From the NCBI GenBank assembly GCA_964584785.1, contig CAZPBY010000038.1, positions 11,275-75,274 on the forward strand: DNA of 64,000 bases, read 5' to 3'. The notes under the pieces were generated by a model. That model saw only the letters and a program-made list of their open reading frames with translations, searched no databases and was not told where the DNA came from. How positions within the stretch are numbered: the first letter of the stretch is position 1; each line of letters begins with the position of its first letter. The DNA comes from JAHFTY01 sp964584785 (lineage in GTDB: Bacteria > Acidobacteriota > Terriglobia > 20CM-2-55-15). The position numbers and the translations under genes are program-made. Positions 22,932 to 32,413 of the stretch are shown one piece after another.

Positions 22932-25763
22932 ATGATGCGTAGAGCTGCCGTTCTGACCGCCATACTCACTTCAGTGCTATTTGCGTTTGCGCAGACGCTT
23001 CCGCAAGGCGTGCAAAAAATGTCGTCGATGGGAGGCATCACGCAGTACGACTTTGCGAACGGACTTCGAGTATTGCTGTATCCGGATGCAGCTCAGCCGA
23101 AAATCACGGTCAACGTAACCTACCTCGTCGGGTCGCGGCACGAAGGTTACGGCGAGACGGGGATGGCGCATCTGCTCGAGCACATGAATTTCATCGAGAC
23201 CACCAATGGCAGGAAGGTCAAAGACGAACTCGTCGCGCACGGAGCGAATTGGAATGGAACAACGTCCGACGATCGCACAAATTATTACGAGACCTTTACC
23301 GCAAGCGACGAAAACCTGCGCTGGGCGCTGAGTTTGGAGACCGATCGGATGGTGAACGTTCGGTTCACGAAGCAAATCCTCGACACCGAAATGACTGTCG
23401 TTCGAAACGAGTTTGAACGCGGCGAAAATAATCCGGCGTCGATACTGAGTGAGCGCGTGGCGTCGACGGCTTACCTCTGGCACAACTACGGAAAATCGAC
23501 GATCGGTTCGAAGGACGACATCGAGAAAGTTCCAGTCAACCGTCTGGAGGCGTTCTACAAAAAATATTATCAGCCGGATGATGCCGTGCTTGTGATCACC
23601 GGTCGAATCGACGAAGCCAAAACGTTACAGATGGTCGCGGAAACGATGGGCAAGCTCCCGCGTCCGGCTCGAGGGTTGGATCAGACTTACACCGTTGAAC
23701 CGGCGCAGGATGGTGAGCGGTTCGTCACTCTGCGGCGGGTCGGTGAAGGGCAGAATGTGATCGTTGCATTTCATGCCGTCGCGGCGAGCCATCCGGATGC
23801 CCCTGCGCTCCAGGTATTGTCCGCGATTATGAACGGCGGCGGAGGCGGTGGACGCGGCGGTCGAGGCGGCGGAGGCGGCGGCAACGAAGGGCGCCTGGCA
23901 AAGGCGCTCGTGGATACGAAGCTTGCGCAATCGGCCAACATGAACTTCCGGCAGCTGCACGATCCCGGTCTCATGCAGGTGTCCGCGTCGCTGAACAAAG
24001 ATCAGTCGCTCGACGCAGCACGAGACGCCATTATCAAAGCACTCGAAGACGTGGTGAAGAATCCGCCCGCCGCTCAGGAAGTCGAGCGGGCCCGCAGCCA
24101 GCTGTTGCGCGGCCTCGAGAACAATTTGTCGGATCCCCAATCGATCGCTACCGGCGCCTTGAACACGGCGATCTCACAAGGCGACTGGCGCCTCATGTTT
24201 CTTCAGCACGATTTGCTGTCGGACGTTTCCGCGGCCGACGTTGTGCGCGTCGCGAAATCGTACCTCAAGCCGTCCAACCGCACGGTGGGCTATTTCATAC
24301 CCGACATGGATCCGGACCGGACCGTCGTTCCTCCGGCGCCGGACCTCGACAAGACTCTCAACAACTACAAGAGCAATGTCACGGTAGCGCGCGCCGAATT
24401 GTTCGATCCGACTATTCAGAACATCGAGAGCCGCGTCGTGCGCTCGCGGCTGAACAATGGGATGCGCGTGGCGGTGCTTTCAAAGAAAACAGCCAACAAT
24501 ATTGTGACCGCGACGATCGATCTGCGTTTCGGGGATTCGACCAGCCTGGCGAATCAGAGACAGGCCGCTTCTTTTGCGGGAGGTCTGCTGATGTCGGGCA
24601 CGAAGAGCCACACGCGGCAACAGCTGCAGGAAGAGTTTCGAAAGCTGAACGCTCAAGTCAATGTCAGTGGAGGCGGAGGCGGTGGCGGTGGTCAACGCGG
24701 AGGCGGAGGCGGATTTGGCGGCGGTGGCTCGATATCCAGCGCAACAGCCAGCATTACCGCTCCTGCTGAGAATTTTCCGGCGGCTCTTCGGCTCGCGGTC
24801 GAGATCCTGAAGGAGCCTTCGTATCCGCAGGATGAATTCGACCGCGTCAAGACTCAGCGGCTGAAAGCGCTCGAAGCCGCGCCGACGGAGCCGAACCAGG
24901 TCGCATCGGAGCGGTTGAATCGTTATCTGAGTCCGTTCGCCAAAACGGACACACAGTATTCGCCGACGCGCGAAGAGCAGACTCCTGAAATCCAGAAGAC
25001 CACAGTGGATGACGCCAGGAAGTTTCACGATCAGTTCTACGGCGCAAATTTTGGGGTATTCGCCGTCGTCGGACCCGTAGACGCCGCTGATGTACAAAAG
25101 GCTGCCGCCGAGCTGTTGGGTTCCTGGAACACTACGAAGGTTTACAAACCTCTGATCACGCCCTTCAAAACAATGTCCGCGATCAACGAAAAGATTGAGA
25201 CACCGGACAAAGCAAACGCGCAGTTCCTGGCGGGCGAGCGATTCCAAATGTCGCAGAACGATCCCGACTATCCGGCGATTGTATTGGCGAGCTACATGTT
25301 CGGAGAGCCGATCACGTCGCATATTTCCGATCGGATTCGCAATCGTGAAGGTCTCAGTTATGGCGCGAATGCCCGGATCACGGTGCCGGCGGAAGGCGAT
25401 TCCGCGATGCTTACGGGCACTGTCAGTTTGAATCCTGCGGTTGGACCGAAGGTGGAGTTCAGCTTTGTCGACGAACTGAAGAAGGTTTACCGCGACGGCT
25501 TCTCCGCGGCGGAGTTGACGGAAGCAAAAAAGGCGTATCTGGATTCGCGTGTGATCGGCAGAGCGAGCGACTCGGCGCTGCTCAACCTGATCGCGTCGCA
25601 CGAACAAATCGACAGGCCCTTCTCATGGGACATCAACCTTGAAGAAAAGATCCGCGCGATGACGCTCGATCAAGTCAACGCCGCGTTCCGCAAACACATC
25701 GATCCCAACAGTCTTTCGATCGTGAAAGCCGGCGACTTCAAAGCCGCCGGTGTTTTCCAGTAA
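22932..25763 (+). CDS. secreted M16-family double zinc peptidase with glycine-rich insertions
   Basis: This 943-residue protein has a signal peptide ending in LFAFAQT. The first half carries the inverted zinc motif HLLEH at residues 80-84 (GMAHLLEHMNFI), with the distal glutamate expected in the RNEFERGENNPAS region. The second half is a second M16 domain without the HxxEH motif, as is usual for the inactive partner domain. Two glycine-rich runs, about residues 300-318 and 580-605, interrupt the fold. It should degrade peptides in the periplasm or outside. Its promoter region is shared with the divergent leu operon, but no functional link is apparent. Confidence 0.92.
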   Translation: MMRRAAVLTAILTSVLFAFAQTLPQGVQKMSSMGGITQYDFANGLRVLLYPDAAQPKITVNVTYLVGSRHEGYGETGMAHLLEHMNFIETTNGRKVKDELVAHGANWNGTTSDDRTNYYETFTASDENLRWALSLETDRMVNVRFTKQILDTEMTVVRNEFERGENNPASILSERVASTAYLWHNYGKSTIGSKDDIEKVPVNRLEAFYKKYYQPDDAVLVITGRIDEAKTLQMVAETMGKLPRPARGLDQTYTVEPAQDGERFVTLRRVGEGQNVIVAFHAVAASHPDAPALQVLSAIMNGGGGGGRGGRGGGGGGNEGRLAKALVDTKLAQSANMNFRQLHDPGLMQVSASLNKDQSLDAARDAIIKALEDVVKNPPAAQEVERARSQLLRGLENNLSDPQSIATGALNTAISQGDWRLMFLQHDLLSDVSAADVVRVAKSYLKPSNRTVGYFIPDMDPDRTVVPPAPDLDKTLNNYKSNVTVARAELFDPTIQNIESRVVRSRLNNGMRVAVLSKKTANNIVTATIDLRFGDSTSLANQRQAASFAGGLLMSGTKSHTRQQLQEEFRKLNAQVNVSGGGGGGGGQRGGGGGFGGGGSISSATASITAPAENFPAALRLAVEILKEPSYPQDEFDRVKTQRLKALEAAPTEPNQVASERLNRYLSPFAKTDTQYSPTREEQTPEIQKTTVDDARKFHDQFYGANFGVFAVVGPVDAADVQKAAAELLGSWNTTKVYKPLITPFKTMSAINEKIETPDKANAQFLAGERFQMSQNDPDYPAIVLASYMFGEPITSHISDRIRNREGLSYGANARITVPAEGDSAMLTGTVSLNPAVGPKVEFSFVDELKKVYRDGFSAAELTEAKKAYLDSRVIGRASDSALLNLIASHEQIDRPFSWDINLEEKIRAMTLDQVNAAFRKHIDPNSLSIVKAGDFKAAGVFQ

Positions 25764-25787
25764 GGCCGCTTTCGACCAGTAGTTGCA

Positions 25788-25816
25788 TTGATTTGACGAC
25801 CGCCTCCGCGTAGCAT
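25788..25816 (+). promoter_or_regulatory. weak candidate promoter of the first hybrid kinase gene
   Basis: TTGATT (25788-25793) and TAGCAT (25811-25816) are separated by 17 bases, and the ATG follows 11 bases later. The match is moderate and the leader would be very short. Confidence 0.25.
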
Positions 25817-25827
25817 GGCTACCAGCA

Positions 25828-27534
25828 ATGGGCGGCGTGAAAAAGAAAGCAACCGGGAAGCGTGTGAGTACCGAACGTGTTCGCAATGATATCCAGGATG
25901 CTCAGGAACTACTCCGGGAAGCCCACTCCAGGTTGTCATTTCACGTCGAGAACACGCCGCTCGGTGTCATCGAGTGGGACAGGGATTTCCGCGTCTCCCG
26001 ATGGTCACGCTCCGCGGAGTTGATCTTTGGATGGAAGGCCCACGAAGTTGTTGGTAAGCACATCAGCGATTGGCGATTCGTTTTAGAGGATGATCTGGAG
26101 AAAGTCCAGGAACTGACGTCGAGGCAGCGCACCGGCGGCGAGCAGCAGGGCATTTCGCGAAATCGAAACTATTCAAAAGACGGAACGGTGCTGTACTGCG
26201 AGTGGTACAACTCCGTGCTGCGCGATCGTTCCGGAAAGCTGGAGTCCGTGTTGTCGCTGGTCCTCGACGTCTCTGCCCAAAGACACGCCGAGGAAGAGCG
26301 CGCGAAGTTTCTTGCGAGGGAACAGGCGGCACGCCGTGAGGCGGAAGAAGCGAATCGGATTAAGGATGATTTTCTGGCGACGCTTTCCCACGAACTCCGG
26401 ACTCCGCTGACCGCGATCGTTGGCTGGGCTCACCTGCTGGTTACCGGCGCCGTTGACGCCGCGACGCACCAGCAGGCTTTCGAAACCATTCTTCGCAACG
26501 CCAAATCCCAGGGCCAGCTGATCGATGATTTGCTGGATGTTTCCCGTATCATCACCGGAAAGCTCCGGCTCGATGCCCGTCCAGTCGACATCAGCGCTGT
26601 GATTCAGGCAGCGGTCGGCAGTGTGCGTCTGGCGGCTCAAGCCAAAGGGATACGTCTGGAATTGGTGCTTGCCTCGCACCCGAGCCAGGTTTCCGGTGAT
26701 CCGGATCGTCTGCAACAGGTTGTTTGGAACCTTCTGTCGAATGCCATCAAGTTCACGCCGAGCGGTGGACGAGTTCAGGTTGAGGCCGATCGTGTGGAAT
26801 CGTCGGTGACGATCAAGGTCAGCGACACCGGGCTCGGAATCCGTTCGGAGTTTCTTCCCTTCGTCTTCGATCGCTTCCGTCAGGCCGAAGGAGGCAGCTC
26901 GAGGCAGCATCGCGGACTTGGACTTGGATTGGCAATCGTGCGGCATCTGGTCGAGTTGCATGGCGGCACCGTTCAGGCAGCAAGTGAAGGCGTGAATCTC
27001 GGATCCACATTTGTCGTGACGTTGCCGCTCTTCACTTCAAGTGAGCCGGCGGTGGTCCCGGTGGATCCCGCTCGAAGCCACGTTAATATCGAACACCTGG
27101 AGGTCCCTGAAGGCGCGCCGCGGCTGGACGGTTTGCGCGTGCTTGTCGTCGATGATGATGCGGACACTCGTCAGATTGTGACTGTCATGTTGCGGCGGAG
27201 CGGAGCGGAGACGATGGCCGCGGGCTCGGTCAGTCAGGCCATTGAAATCTGGCACAGCTGGCGGCCTGACATATTGGTGGCCGACATCGGGATGCCCGCA
27301 GAGGACGGTTACTCGCTGATCCGTCGAGTCAGGTTGCGCTCGCCGCACGAAGGCGGCCAGGTGCCGGCGGTGGCATTGACAGCGCATGTCCGGTCGGAGG
27401 ATCGATTGCGAATCCTTTCGGCAGGCTATCAAATGCATGTCGCCAAGCCTATCGAACCCATGGAGTTGATAACCGCGGTAGCGAGCCTCGCCAAATCGAA
27501 GGAGGGTTTCACTCCACCTACAGCCATTCCCTGA
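25828..27534 (+). CDS. PAS-containing hybrid histidine kinase with C-terminal receiver
   Basis: This 568-residue protein has no membrane segment. Residues about 25-155 are a PAS domain (LSFHVENTPLGVIEWDRDF and on). A linker helix leads to the HisKA domain with His188 in ATLSHELRTPLTAIVGWAHL. The HATPase_c domain shows an N-box (LQQVVWNLLSNAIKFTPSGG), DTGLGI and RGLGLGLAIVRHL. The C-terminal 125 residues are a receiver domain with the acidic pair in VVDDDAD, phospho-acceptor Asp486 in VADIGMP, and Lys in VAKPIEP. It is a cytosolic hybrid sensor. No DNA-binding output follows; the next gene is a second hybrid kinase 27 bp downstream. Confidence 0.94.
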   Translation: MGGVKKKATGKRVSTERVRNDIQDAQELLREAHSRLSFHVENTPLGVIEWDRDFRVSRWSRSAELIFGWKAHEVVGKHISDWRFVLEDDLEKVQELTSRQRTGGEQQGISRNRNYSKDGTVLYCEWYNSVLRDRSGKLESVLSLVLDVSAQRHAEEERAKFLAREQAARREAEEANRIKDDFLATLSHELRTPLTAIVGWAHLLVTGAVDAATHQQAFETILRNAKSQGQLIDDLLDVSRIITGKLRLDARPVDISAVIQAAVGSVRLAAQAKGIRLELVLASHPSQVSGDPDRLQQVVWNLLSNAIKFTPSGGRVQVEADRVESSVTIKVSDTGLGIRSEFLPFVFDRFRQAEGGSSRQHRGLGLGLAIVRHLVELHGGTVQAASEGVNLGSTFVVTLPLFTSSEPAVVPVDPARSHVNIEHLEVPEGAPRLDGLRVLVVDDDADTRQIVTVMLRRSGAETMAAGSVSQAIEIWHSWRPDILVADIGMPAEDGYSLIRRVRLRSPHEGGQVPAVALTAHVRSEDRLRILSAGYQMHVAKPIEPMELITAVASLAKSKEGFTPPTAIP

Positions 27535-27561
27535 ACATCGTGCCGTGTTAGCCTATCTTTC

Positions 27562-29121
27562 ATGGCAGGAAAAGCGCAAAAGCGATCCATAGACGTTGCG
27601 ATGCTGGCGCACGCATTGCGCAGTGTGAGCGAATGCGTCGTCGTAACAGATATGACGGACAGGATCCTGTTCGTGAATGATGCTTTCCTTCGAACCTATG
27701 GCTACACCGAGGATGAACTGATCGGCGGCTCGATTGACATTGTCCGGTCGCCAAACAATCCGCGAGAGATCACTGAAAGTATTCGGCCTGCGACCTTCGA
27801 CGGAGGATGGTCCGGCGAGGTCCTCAACCGACGTCAAAATGGCGAGGAGTTCCCGGTATCGCTCTCGACCAGCGTCGTTCGCGATGAGAATCAACGGCCC
27901 ATCGCTCTCATCGGCGTCGCCTGCGATATCACCGAGCGCAAACGAAATGAACGCGAGCTTGTGCAGGCTCGAGAGGCGGCGGAGTCCGCGGACCGCGCGA
28001 AGTCTCAGTTCCTCGCAGCGATGAGTCATGAAATCCGAACGCCGATGAACGCCGTCATCGGGATGACGGACCTTTTACTCCACACCGCGCTCACACCGGA
28101 TCAGCGGGATTACGTGCACACCATTCATAAGAGCGGCGAGAGTCTGATGACCATCCTGAACGACATCCTCGATTTTTCGAAAATCGAATCGGGGATGTTC
28201 GGCCTGGAAAACCGGCCGTTCGAAATAAGGACAGCGGTCGATGAACTCATCAAACTTCTCTTGCCTAAAGCGATCGAAAAAGGGCTGGCCCTGCGCTACC
28301 AAATCGACGCCGACGTTCCCGCCATCATCGAAGGAGACGTTACCCGGTTCAAACAAGTGCTCATCAATCTGATCGGCAACGGAATCAAATTCACGGAAAT
28401 CGGTAACGTCACCCTCCGATTCTCGGCGAGGCCGGGCGCTGGCGGCGGCGTCGAAGTCATCTGTGAAGTGAGGGACACCGGAATTGGAATTCCACGGAAC
28501 AAGCTCGACAAATTGTTCAAACCGTTTTCGCAGGTCGATGCGTCCACGACGCGGCGCTTTGGCGGCACTGGCCTTGGCCTGGTTATTTCCAAGCGTATCG
28601 TGGAGTTGATGGGGGGGACCATCACGGCGGAGAGCATCCCCGATCGCGGTTCGACGTTTCGATTCTCGATTCACACCAAGACCGCGACACCGAAACCGGC
28701 GGCAACAAATCAGGCGCCGGCGCCCGAAACGAACCTTGCGAGCCAATATCCGGCGAAAGTGCTCGTTGTCGAAGACAACCAGGTGAATCAACGGTTGGTG
28801 GTGATCATCCTGAATCAGATGGGATATGAACCGGACGTCGTCGACAACGGAACCCACGCGGTGATCGCGGCGCAAAGACGGAATTACGACATCATCTTTA
28901 TGGATCTGCACATGCCGGATATGGACGGCCTGGAAGTCACGGAGCGCATTCGAGACATGACGGATATCCGAATGCCGTGGATCATCGCCCTGACGGCGGA
29001 CGTGCTCGCGAGCGATCGTGAGAAATGCCTGAACGCGGGCATGAACGACTACATCGGAAAACCTATTCGGAGGGACGAAGTCTACGCGGCCATCCACCGC
29101 TGGGCGCAGAACTCGGTTTAG
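27562..29121 (+). CDS. second PAS-containing hybrid histidine kinase with C-terminal receiver
   Basis: This 519-residue protein has the order PAS (about residues 10-125, with FVNDAFLRTYGYTEDELIG), HisKA with His156 in AAMSHEIRTPMNAVIGMTDL, and HATPase_c (LINLIGNGIKFTEIGN, DTGIGIP, GTGLGLVISKRIVELMGG). The receiver at the end has VVEDNQVNQRLV and phospho-acceptor Asp448 in IFMDLHMPDMDG, with Lys in GKPIRRDE. No membrane segments are seen. Its stop codon TAG overlaps the proA stop (TTA on the plus strand) tail to tail. Together with the preceding kinase it may form a phosphorelay, but no output domain is encoded nearby. Confidence 0.95.
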   Translation: MAGKAQKRSIDVAMLAHALRSVSECVVVTDMTDRILFVNDAFLRTYGYTEDELIGGSIDIVRSPNNPREITESIRPATFDGGWSGEVLNRRQNGEEFPVSLSTSVVRDENQRPIALIGVACDITERKRNERELVQAREAAESADRAKSQFLAAMSHEIRTPMNAVIGMTDLLLHTALTPDQRDYVHTIHKSGESLMTILNDILDFSKIESGMFGLENRPFEIRTAVDELIKLLLPKAIEKGLALRYQIDADVPAIIEGDVTRFKQVLINLIGNGIKFTEIGNVTLRFSARPGAGGGVEVICEVRDTGIGIPRNKLDKLFKPFSQVDASTTRRFGGTGLGLVISKRIVELMGGTITAESIPDRGSTFRFSIHTKTATPKPAATNQAPAPETNLASQYPAKVLVVEDNQVNQRLVVIILNQMGYEPDVVDNGTHAVIAAQRRNYDIIFMDLHMPDMDGLEVTERIRDMTDIRMPWIIALTADVLASDREKCLNAGMNDYIGKPIRRDEVYAAIHRWAQNSV

Positions 29122-30353
29122 CCGGCGTCCCCAAGACGCCTGTGCGTGAACTTCCGGGCATTTTCGCCCGTGTAGGTTGCGACGATGTGGCCATTGCCGA
29201 TCAGTTGATATTTGTAAATCAACAGACCTTCGACGCCCACCGGGCCGCGAGCATGTGTCTTGTTCGTGCTGATTCCAACTTCGGCGCCAAATCCGTAACG
29301 GAATCCGTCGGCAAAGCGCGTGGAGGCGTTCCAGAACACACCCGCGGAATCGATTTCGTTCAAGAATCGCTGAGCCGTGTCCGCATTTTCCGTGACGATC
29401 GTTTCGGTATGACCCGAACCGTACCGGTGAATGTGCTCAATGGCCTCGTCCACACTGTTCACCGTGTGTACGGACATCTTGAGATCGAGGAATTCCAGTC
29501 CGAAATCTTCTTCGATATGCAATTCAACGCCGGCGTTCTGGAGAGCGGCCAGGACTCTCTTGGACTCTTTAAAATTGCGATGAATCAAAATCGTCTCGGC
29601 GGCATTGCACACTGCGGGATACTGCGTCTTCGAATCGACGGCGATGCGTATGGCTTTTTCGACGTCGGCTGCTTCGTCGATATAGACGTGGCAGATTCCG
29701 TCCGCGTGGCCCAGCACCGGAATTTTAGTGCGCTGCTGGATGCTGCGTACCATTTCGTTCGAGCCTCGAGGGATGACGAGGCTGACCAGGTCGTCCATCT
29801 CGAGTAGTTCCGAAACCTGGTCGCGCGTGGACACGAGTTGAACGGCGTCCGCAACGCCGTAGTCGGCGAGAACGTTCCGAATGATGTCGACGAGCGATCG
29901 ATTGGAATTCGCAGCTTCTCGTCCGCCCTTGAGGAGCACGGCATTGCCGGTGCGAATGGCAAGTGACGCAATCTGGGGAACCGCGTCCGGCCGCGATTCG
30001 AAAATCATGGCGATCACGCCGATCGGTACCTGAACTTTGTGCAGGATCAGTCCGTCGTCCAGTTCGGTGGAAGCAATGACGCGTCCGACAGGATCGTGCA
30101 TCGCCGCGACCTGCCGGATGCCCTCGACTACCTCCTGGAGTTTCGATTCGTTCAGCGTAAGCCGCCTAAACAAGGGCGGAGCGATTGCGTCTTTCGCGGC
30201 GGCAAGATCTTGCCGGTTGGCGTCGAAAATTTCCGGCGAGCGCGCCTGCAGCGATCCCGCGATATCTTTCAAAATCGCCGTTCGATCCGTTTTCGAGGAA
30301 AGCTTCAGGAAAGCGGTTCGAGCGCGTTCGGCTTGTTGACGTGTTTCCGGCAT
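29118..30353 (-). CDS. proA: gamma-glutamyl phosphate reductase
   Basis: This protein is 411 residues (usual about 415) from ATG 30353, just 2 bp after the proB stop. Longer in-frame readings lie inside proB. It has an aldehyde-dehydrogenase-like fold with MIFESRPDAVPQIASLAIR and GNAVLLKGGREAANSNRSL. The catalytic Cys lies in TQYPAVCNAAETIL, and the C-terminal GVFWNASTRFADGFRYGFG is characteristic of ProA. It reduces gamma-glutamyl phosphate to glutamate-5-semialdehyde with NADPH, the second step of proline synthesis. It converges on the second hybrid kinase. Confidence 0.97.
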   Translation of the reverse strand: MPETRQQAERARTAFLKLSSKTDRTAILKDIAGSLQARSPEIFDANRQDLAAAKDAIAPPLFRRLTLNESKLQEVVEGIRQVAAMHDPVGRVIASTELDDGLILHKVQVPIGVIAMIFESRPDAVPQIASLAIRTGNAVLLKGGREAANSNRSLVDIIRNVLADYGVADAVQLVSTRDQVSELLEMDDLVSLVIPRGSNEMVRSIQQRTKIPVLGHADGICHVYIDEAADVEKAIRIAVDSKTQYPAVCNAAETILIHRNFKESKRVLAALQNAGVELHIEEDFGLEFLDLKMSVHTVNSVDEAIEHIHRYGSGHTETIVTENADTAQRFLNEIDSAGVFWNASTRFADGFRYGFGAEVGISTNKTHARGPVGVEGLLIYKYQLIGNGHIVATYTGENARKFTHRRLGDAG

Positions 30354-30355
30354 GG

Positions 30356-31498
30356 CTATTCGTTGAGGAAGGCCATGTTGTCGCGCGTGATGAACGCGTC
30401 GTAATTCCTGGTGGACGCCAGGCGAGCGATCTCGTCGGAGTGTTTGCCGACAAGTCTTGCGGCGTCGACGCTCGAATAGTTCACGATGCCGCGCGCGATT
30501 TCCTGACCGGAAGGGCCGATGATGGACACCACGTCGCCGTGATCGAATTCGTTTTCGACACTGGTGATTCCCGCGTAAAGCAGGCTCGCGTTCTTTTTCG
30601 TTATGGCGTCGAGCGCTCCCTGGTTGATGTGGATCCGTCCCGACACGGACGACGCGAATGCAATCCATCGTCGTTTGCTCGAAAGTGTTTCCGATTTTCC
30701 GATGAACAGCGTGCCCTCGGCCTCGCCGGAAAGAATCCGTTTGAGGACGCCTGCGGCCGCCCCATTCGCAATGATGGCCATACCTCCCGAGTTCATTGCA
30801 ATTCGCGCGGCCTGCAGCTTTGTCGTCATGCCGCCGCGCCCTTTGGCGGACTTGCCGGAAGCTGCGGATTCGATTTCGGCGGTGATCTCGTGCACTTCCG
30901 GTATCCACTTCGCCTCGCGATTCGCGTGGGGATTATCCGTGAAGAGGCCGGCCACATCGGAGAGAAGAATCAGGACCTGCGCTTCGAGTTTGCTCATGAC
31001 GAGGGCGCTCAGTTTGTCGTTGTCGCCGAAACTCGGACTGCGATCGATCATTTCGAGTTCGTCCGTCGAGACCGTGTCATTTTCGTTGATGATCGGTACG
31101 ACGCCCATTTCCAGAAGCGTCAGCAGCGTGTTGCGCAGGTTGAGGTAGCGCGTTCGGTTTGAGAAATCCTCTTCCGTCAGCAGCACCTGAGCGGCGGTCA
31201 GACCGAACTTCGCGAAACCCTCCTCGTAAAGATTCATCAGACGGCTCTGTCCGATCGCGGCGAACGCCTGTTTTTGAACGAGCAGAGCGGTCGACGATTT
31301 CATCTTGAGCGCATTCGCGCCCAGCGCTACTGCGCCCGAGGATACGACAATCATCTGGCGGCCGCTCAACCGCGCCTCTGCGATGTCTTCGATAAACGAG
31401 AAAATGCGCCCGAGCGCCACGTTGCCCGACGTGTTGAAGAAAAGACTCGAACCCAGTTTGATGACGACGCGCCTGGCGTCTTTGACACGGTCCCGCAT
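30356..31498 (-). CDS. proB: glutamate 5-kinase
   Basis: From ATG 31498 the protein has 380 residues, close to the family norm. An upstream in-frame GTG at 31534, with AGGAAG at a suitable distance, or GTG 31543, would add 12-15 residues. The amino-acid kinase domain begins RRVVIKLGSSLFFN, then IVVSSGAVALGANALKM, and INENDTVSTDELEM with the substrate pocket. A C-terminal PUA domain starts near residue 275 (GRIHINQGALDAITKKNAS). It phosphorylates glutamate in the first committed step of proline synthesis. It is translated with proA (2-bp gap) and follows the SirB1-like gene closely. Confidence 0.95.
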   Translation of the reverse strand: MRDRVKDARRVVIKLGSSLFFNTSGNVALGRIFSFIEDIAEARLSGRQMIVVSSGAVALGANALKMKSSTALLVQKQAFAAIGQSRLMNLYEEGFAKFGLTAAQVLLTEEDFSNRTRYLNLRNTLLTLLEMGVVPIINENDTVSTDELEMIDRSPSFGDNDKLSALVMSKLEAQVLILLSDVAGLFTDNPHANREAKWIPEVHEITAEIESAASGKSAKGRGGMTTKLQAARIAMNSGGMAIIANGAAAGVLKRILSGEAEGTLFIGKSETLSSKRRWIAFASSVSGRIHINQGALDAITKKNASLLYAGITSVENEFDHGDVVSIIGPSGQEIARGIVNYSSVDAARLVGKHSDEIARLASTRNYDAFITRDNMAFLNE

Positions 31499-31546
31499 GG
31501 CCCATTCGATTTCGCGGGAATTTGCGTTTCCCACGTTACCCACTTC

Positions 31547-32380
31547 CTAATTCATCATCGCCTGAATCTGCCGCAACTCTTTCAACTGTGCGGCGACTCT
31601 CTTGCGATCTTCCTCATTCGAGGTTGTTCGAACGTAGTGCTCGAGGTCGCGAGCGGCGGATTCATACTGCCGCAACTGGATCTTCAGCAGTCCGCGATCG
31701 CAATACTGTTCAAGATCATCCGGGTGCACGATCAAGATCATGTCGACGACGCCGAGACCTTTATCGAATGCACGCGAGTCGATGTAAATCTTTTTCAGGT
31801 TGTTCAGCATGCGCGAAAGGATCTGCCGGTGCGTCACGCGGGCCAGAAGGCGCTCGGAGAATTCCACCGAATTGCCGTAATGCGATTGGACCCACTGGCG
31901 GCAATCGTCGACTGTCAGGATCGAGCCGTTGTGAAAAGGGTCCAGGAAAATCTCCTGGTTTCGATCGGCATACTTCACGATGAAGTGGCCGGGCATGCCG
32001 ACGCCGAACATCGGGAAATTCAGGCGCCGCGCGACTTCCAGGTAAACGATTGAAAGAGTGATGGGGATTCCAAGCCGCCGGTCGAGGACGTCGTTAAAGA
32101 AACTGTTTCGGGGATCGTAATAGTCGTTGCTGTTTCCACGAAATCCGAAGTACTCGAACAGAACGGTGTTGATTGCGGATAAAGTCTCCATCGGTGCCGC
32201 CCCATCCGGAGCGTCGCGCCTCACCATGCCGGCGATTTCATCGAGCTGGTCGACGTAAGGTCGGACTTCGAGTTGAGGATATTCCTCGCAAGCCATCAAC
32301 AACGCCGCCTCGGCAAGCGGGATAGCCGGATCCGGCAAAGTGACGAGTTGCTGGAATGTGCGGCGGGAGCGCTCGCTCAT
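31547..32380 (-). CDS. SirB1-family protein (transglutaminase-like domain plus TPR)
   Basis: This 277-residue protein begins 33 bp from the divergent thiO start. Residues about 30-160 match the SirB1 transglutaminase-like core: TLSAINTVLFEYFGFRGNSN, then RLGIPITLSIVYLEVARRLN and FGVGMPGHFIVKY with the conserved His. The usual catalytic Cys position is not obvious, so enzymatic activity is doubtful. The C-terminal part is a TPR-like helical region (HPDDLEQYCDRGLLKIQLRQ). The molecular role of SirB1/YchA proteins is unclear. It is the first gene of the sirB1-proB-proA unit. Confidence 0.88.
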   Translation of the reverse strand: MSERSRRTFQQLVTLPDPAIPLAEAALLMACEEYPQLEVRPYVDQLDEIAGMVRRDAPDGAAPMETLSAINTVLFEYFGFRGNSNDYYDPRNSFFNDVLDRRLGIPITLSIVYLEVARRLNFPMFGVGMPGHFIVKYADRNQEIFLDPFHNGSILTVDDCRQWVQSHYGNSVEFSERLLARVTHRQILSRMLNNLKKIYIDSRAFDKGLGVVDMILIVHPDDLEQYCDRGLLKIQLRQYESAARDLEHYVRTTSNEEDRKRVAAQLKELRQIQAMMN

Positions 32381-32393
32381 AGGGCTAGACTAC

Positions 32394-32408
32394 CACACGT
32401 GTAGAATG
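32394..32408. promoter_or_regulatory. short divergent control region with palindrome ACACGTGT
   Basis: Only 33 bp separate the start codons of the SirB1-like gene (minus) and thiO (plus). The gap holds the exact 8-bp palindrome ACACGTGT (32395-32402) and TAGAAT (about 32402-32407), a possible -10 box for thiO. Promoters for the two genes must overlap each other or the coding regions. Confidence 0.3.
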
Positions 32409-32413
32409 GCCTC

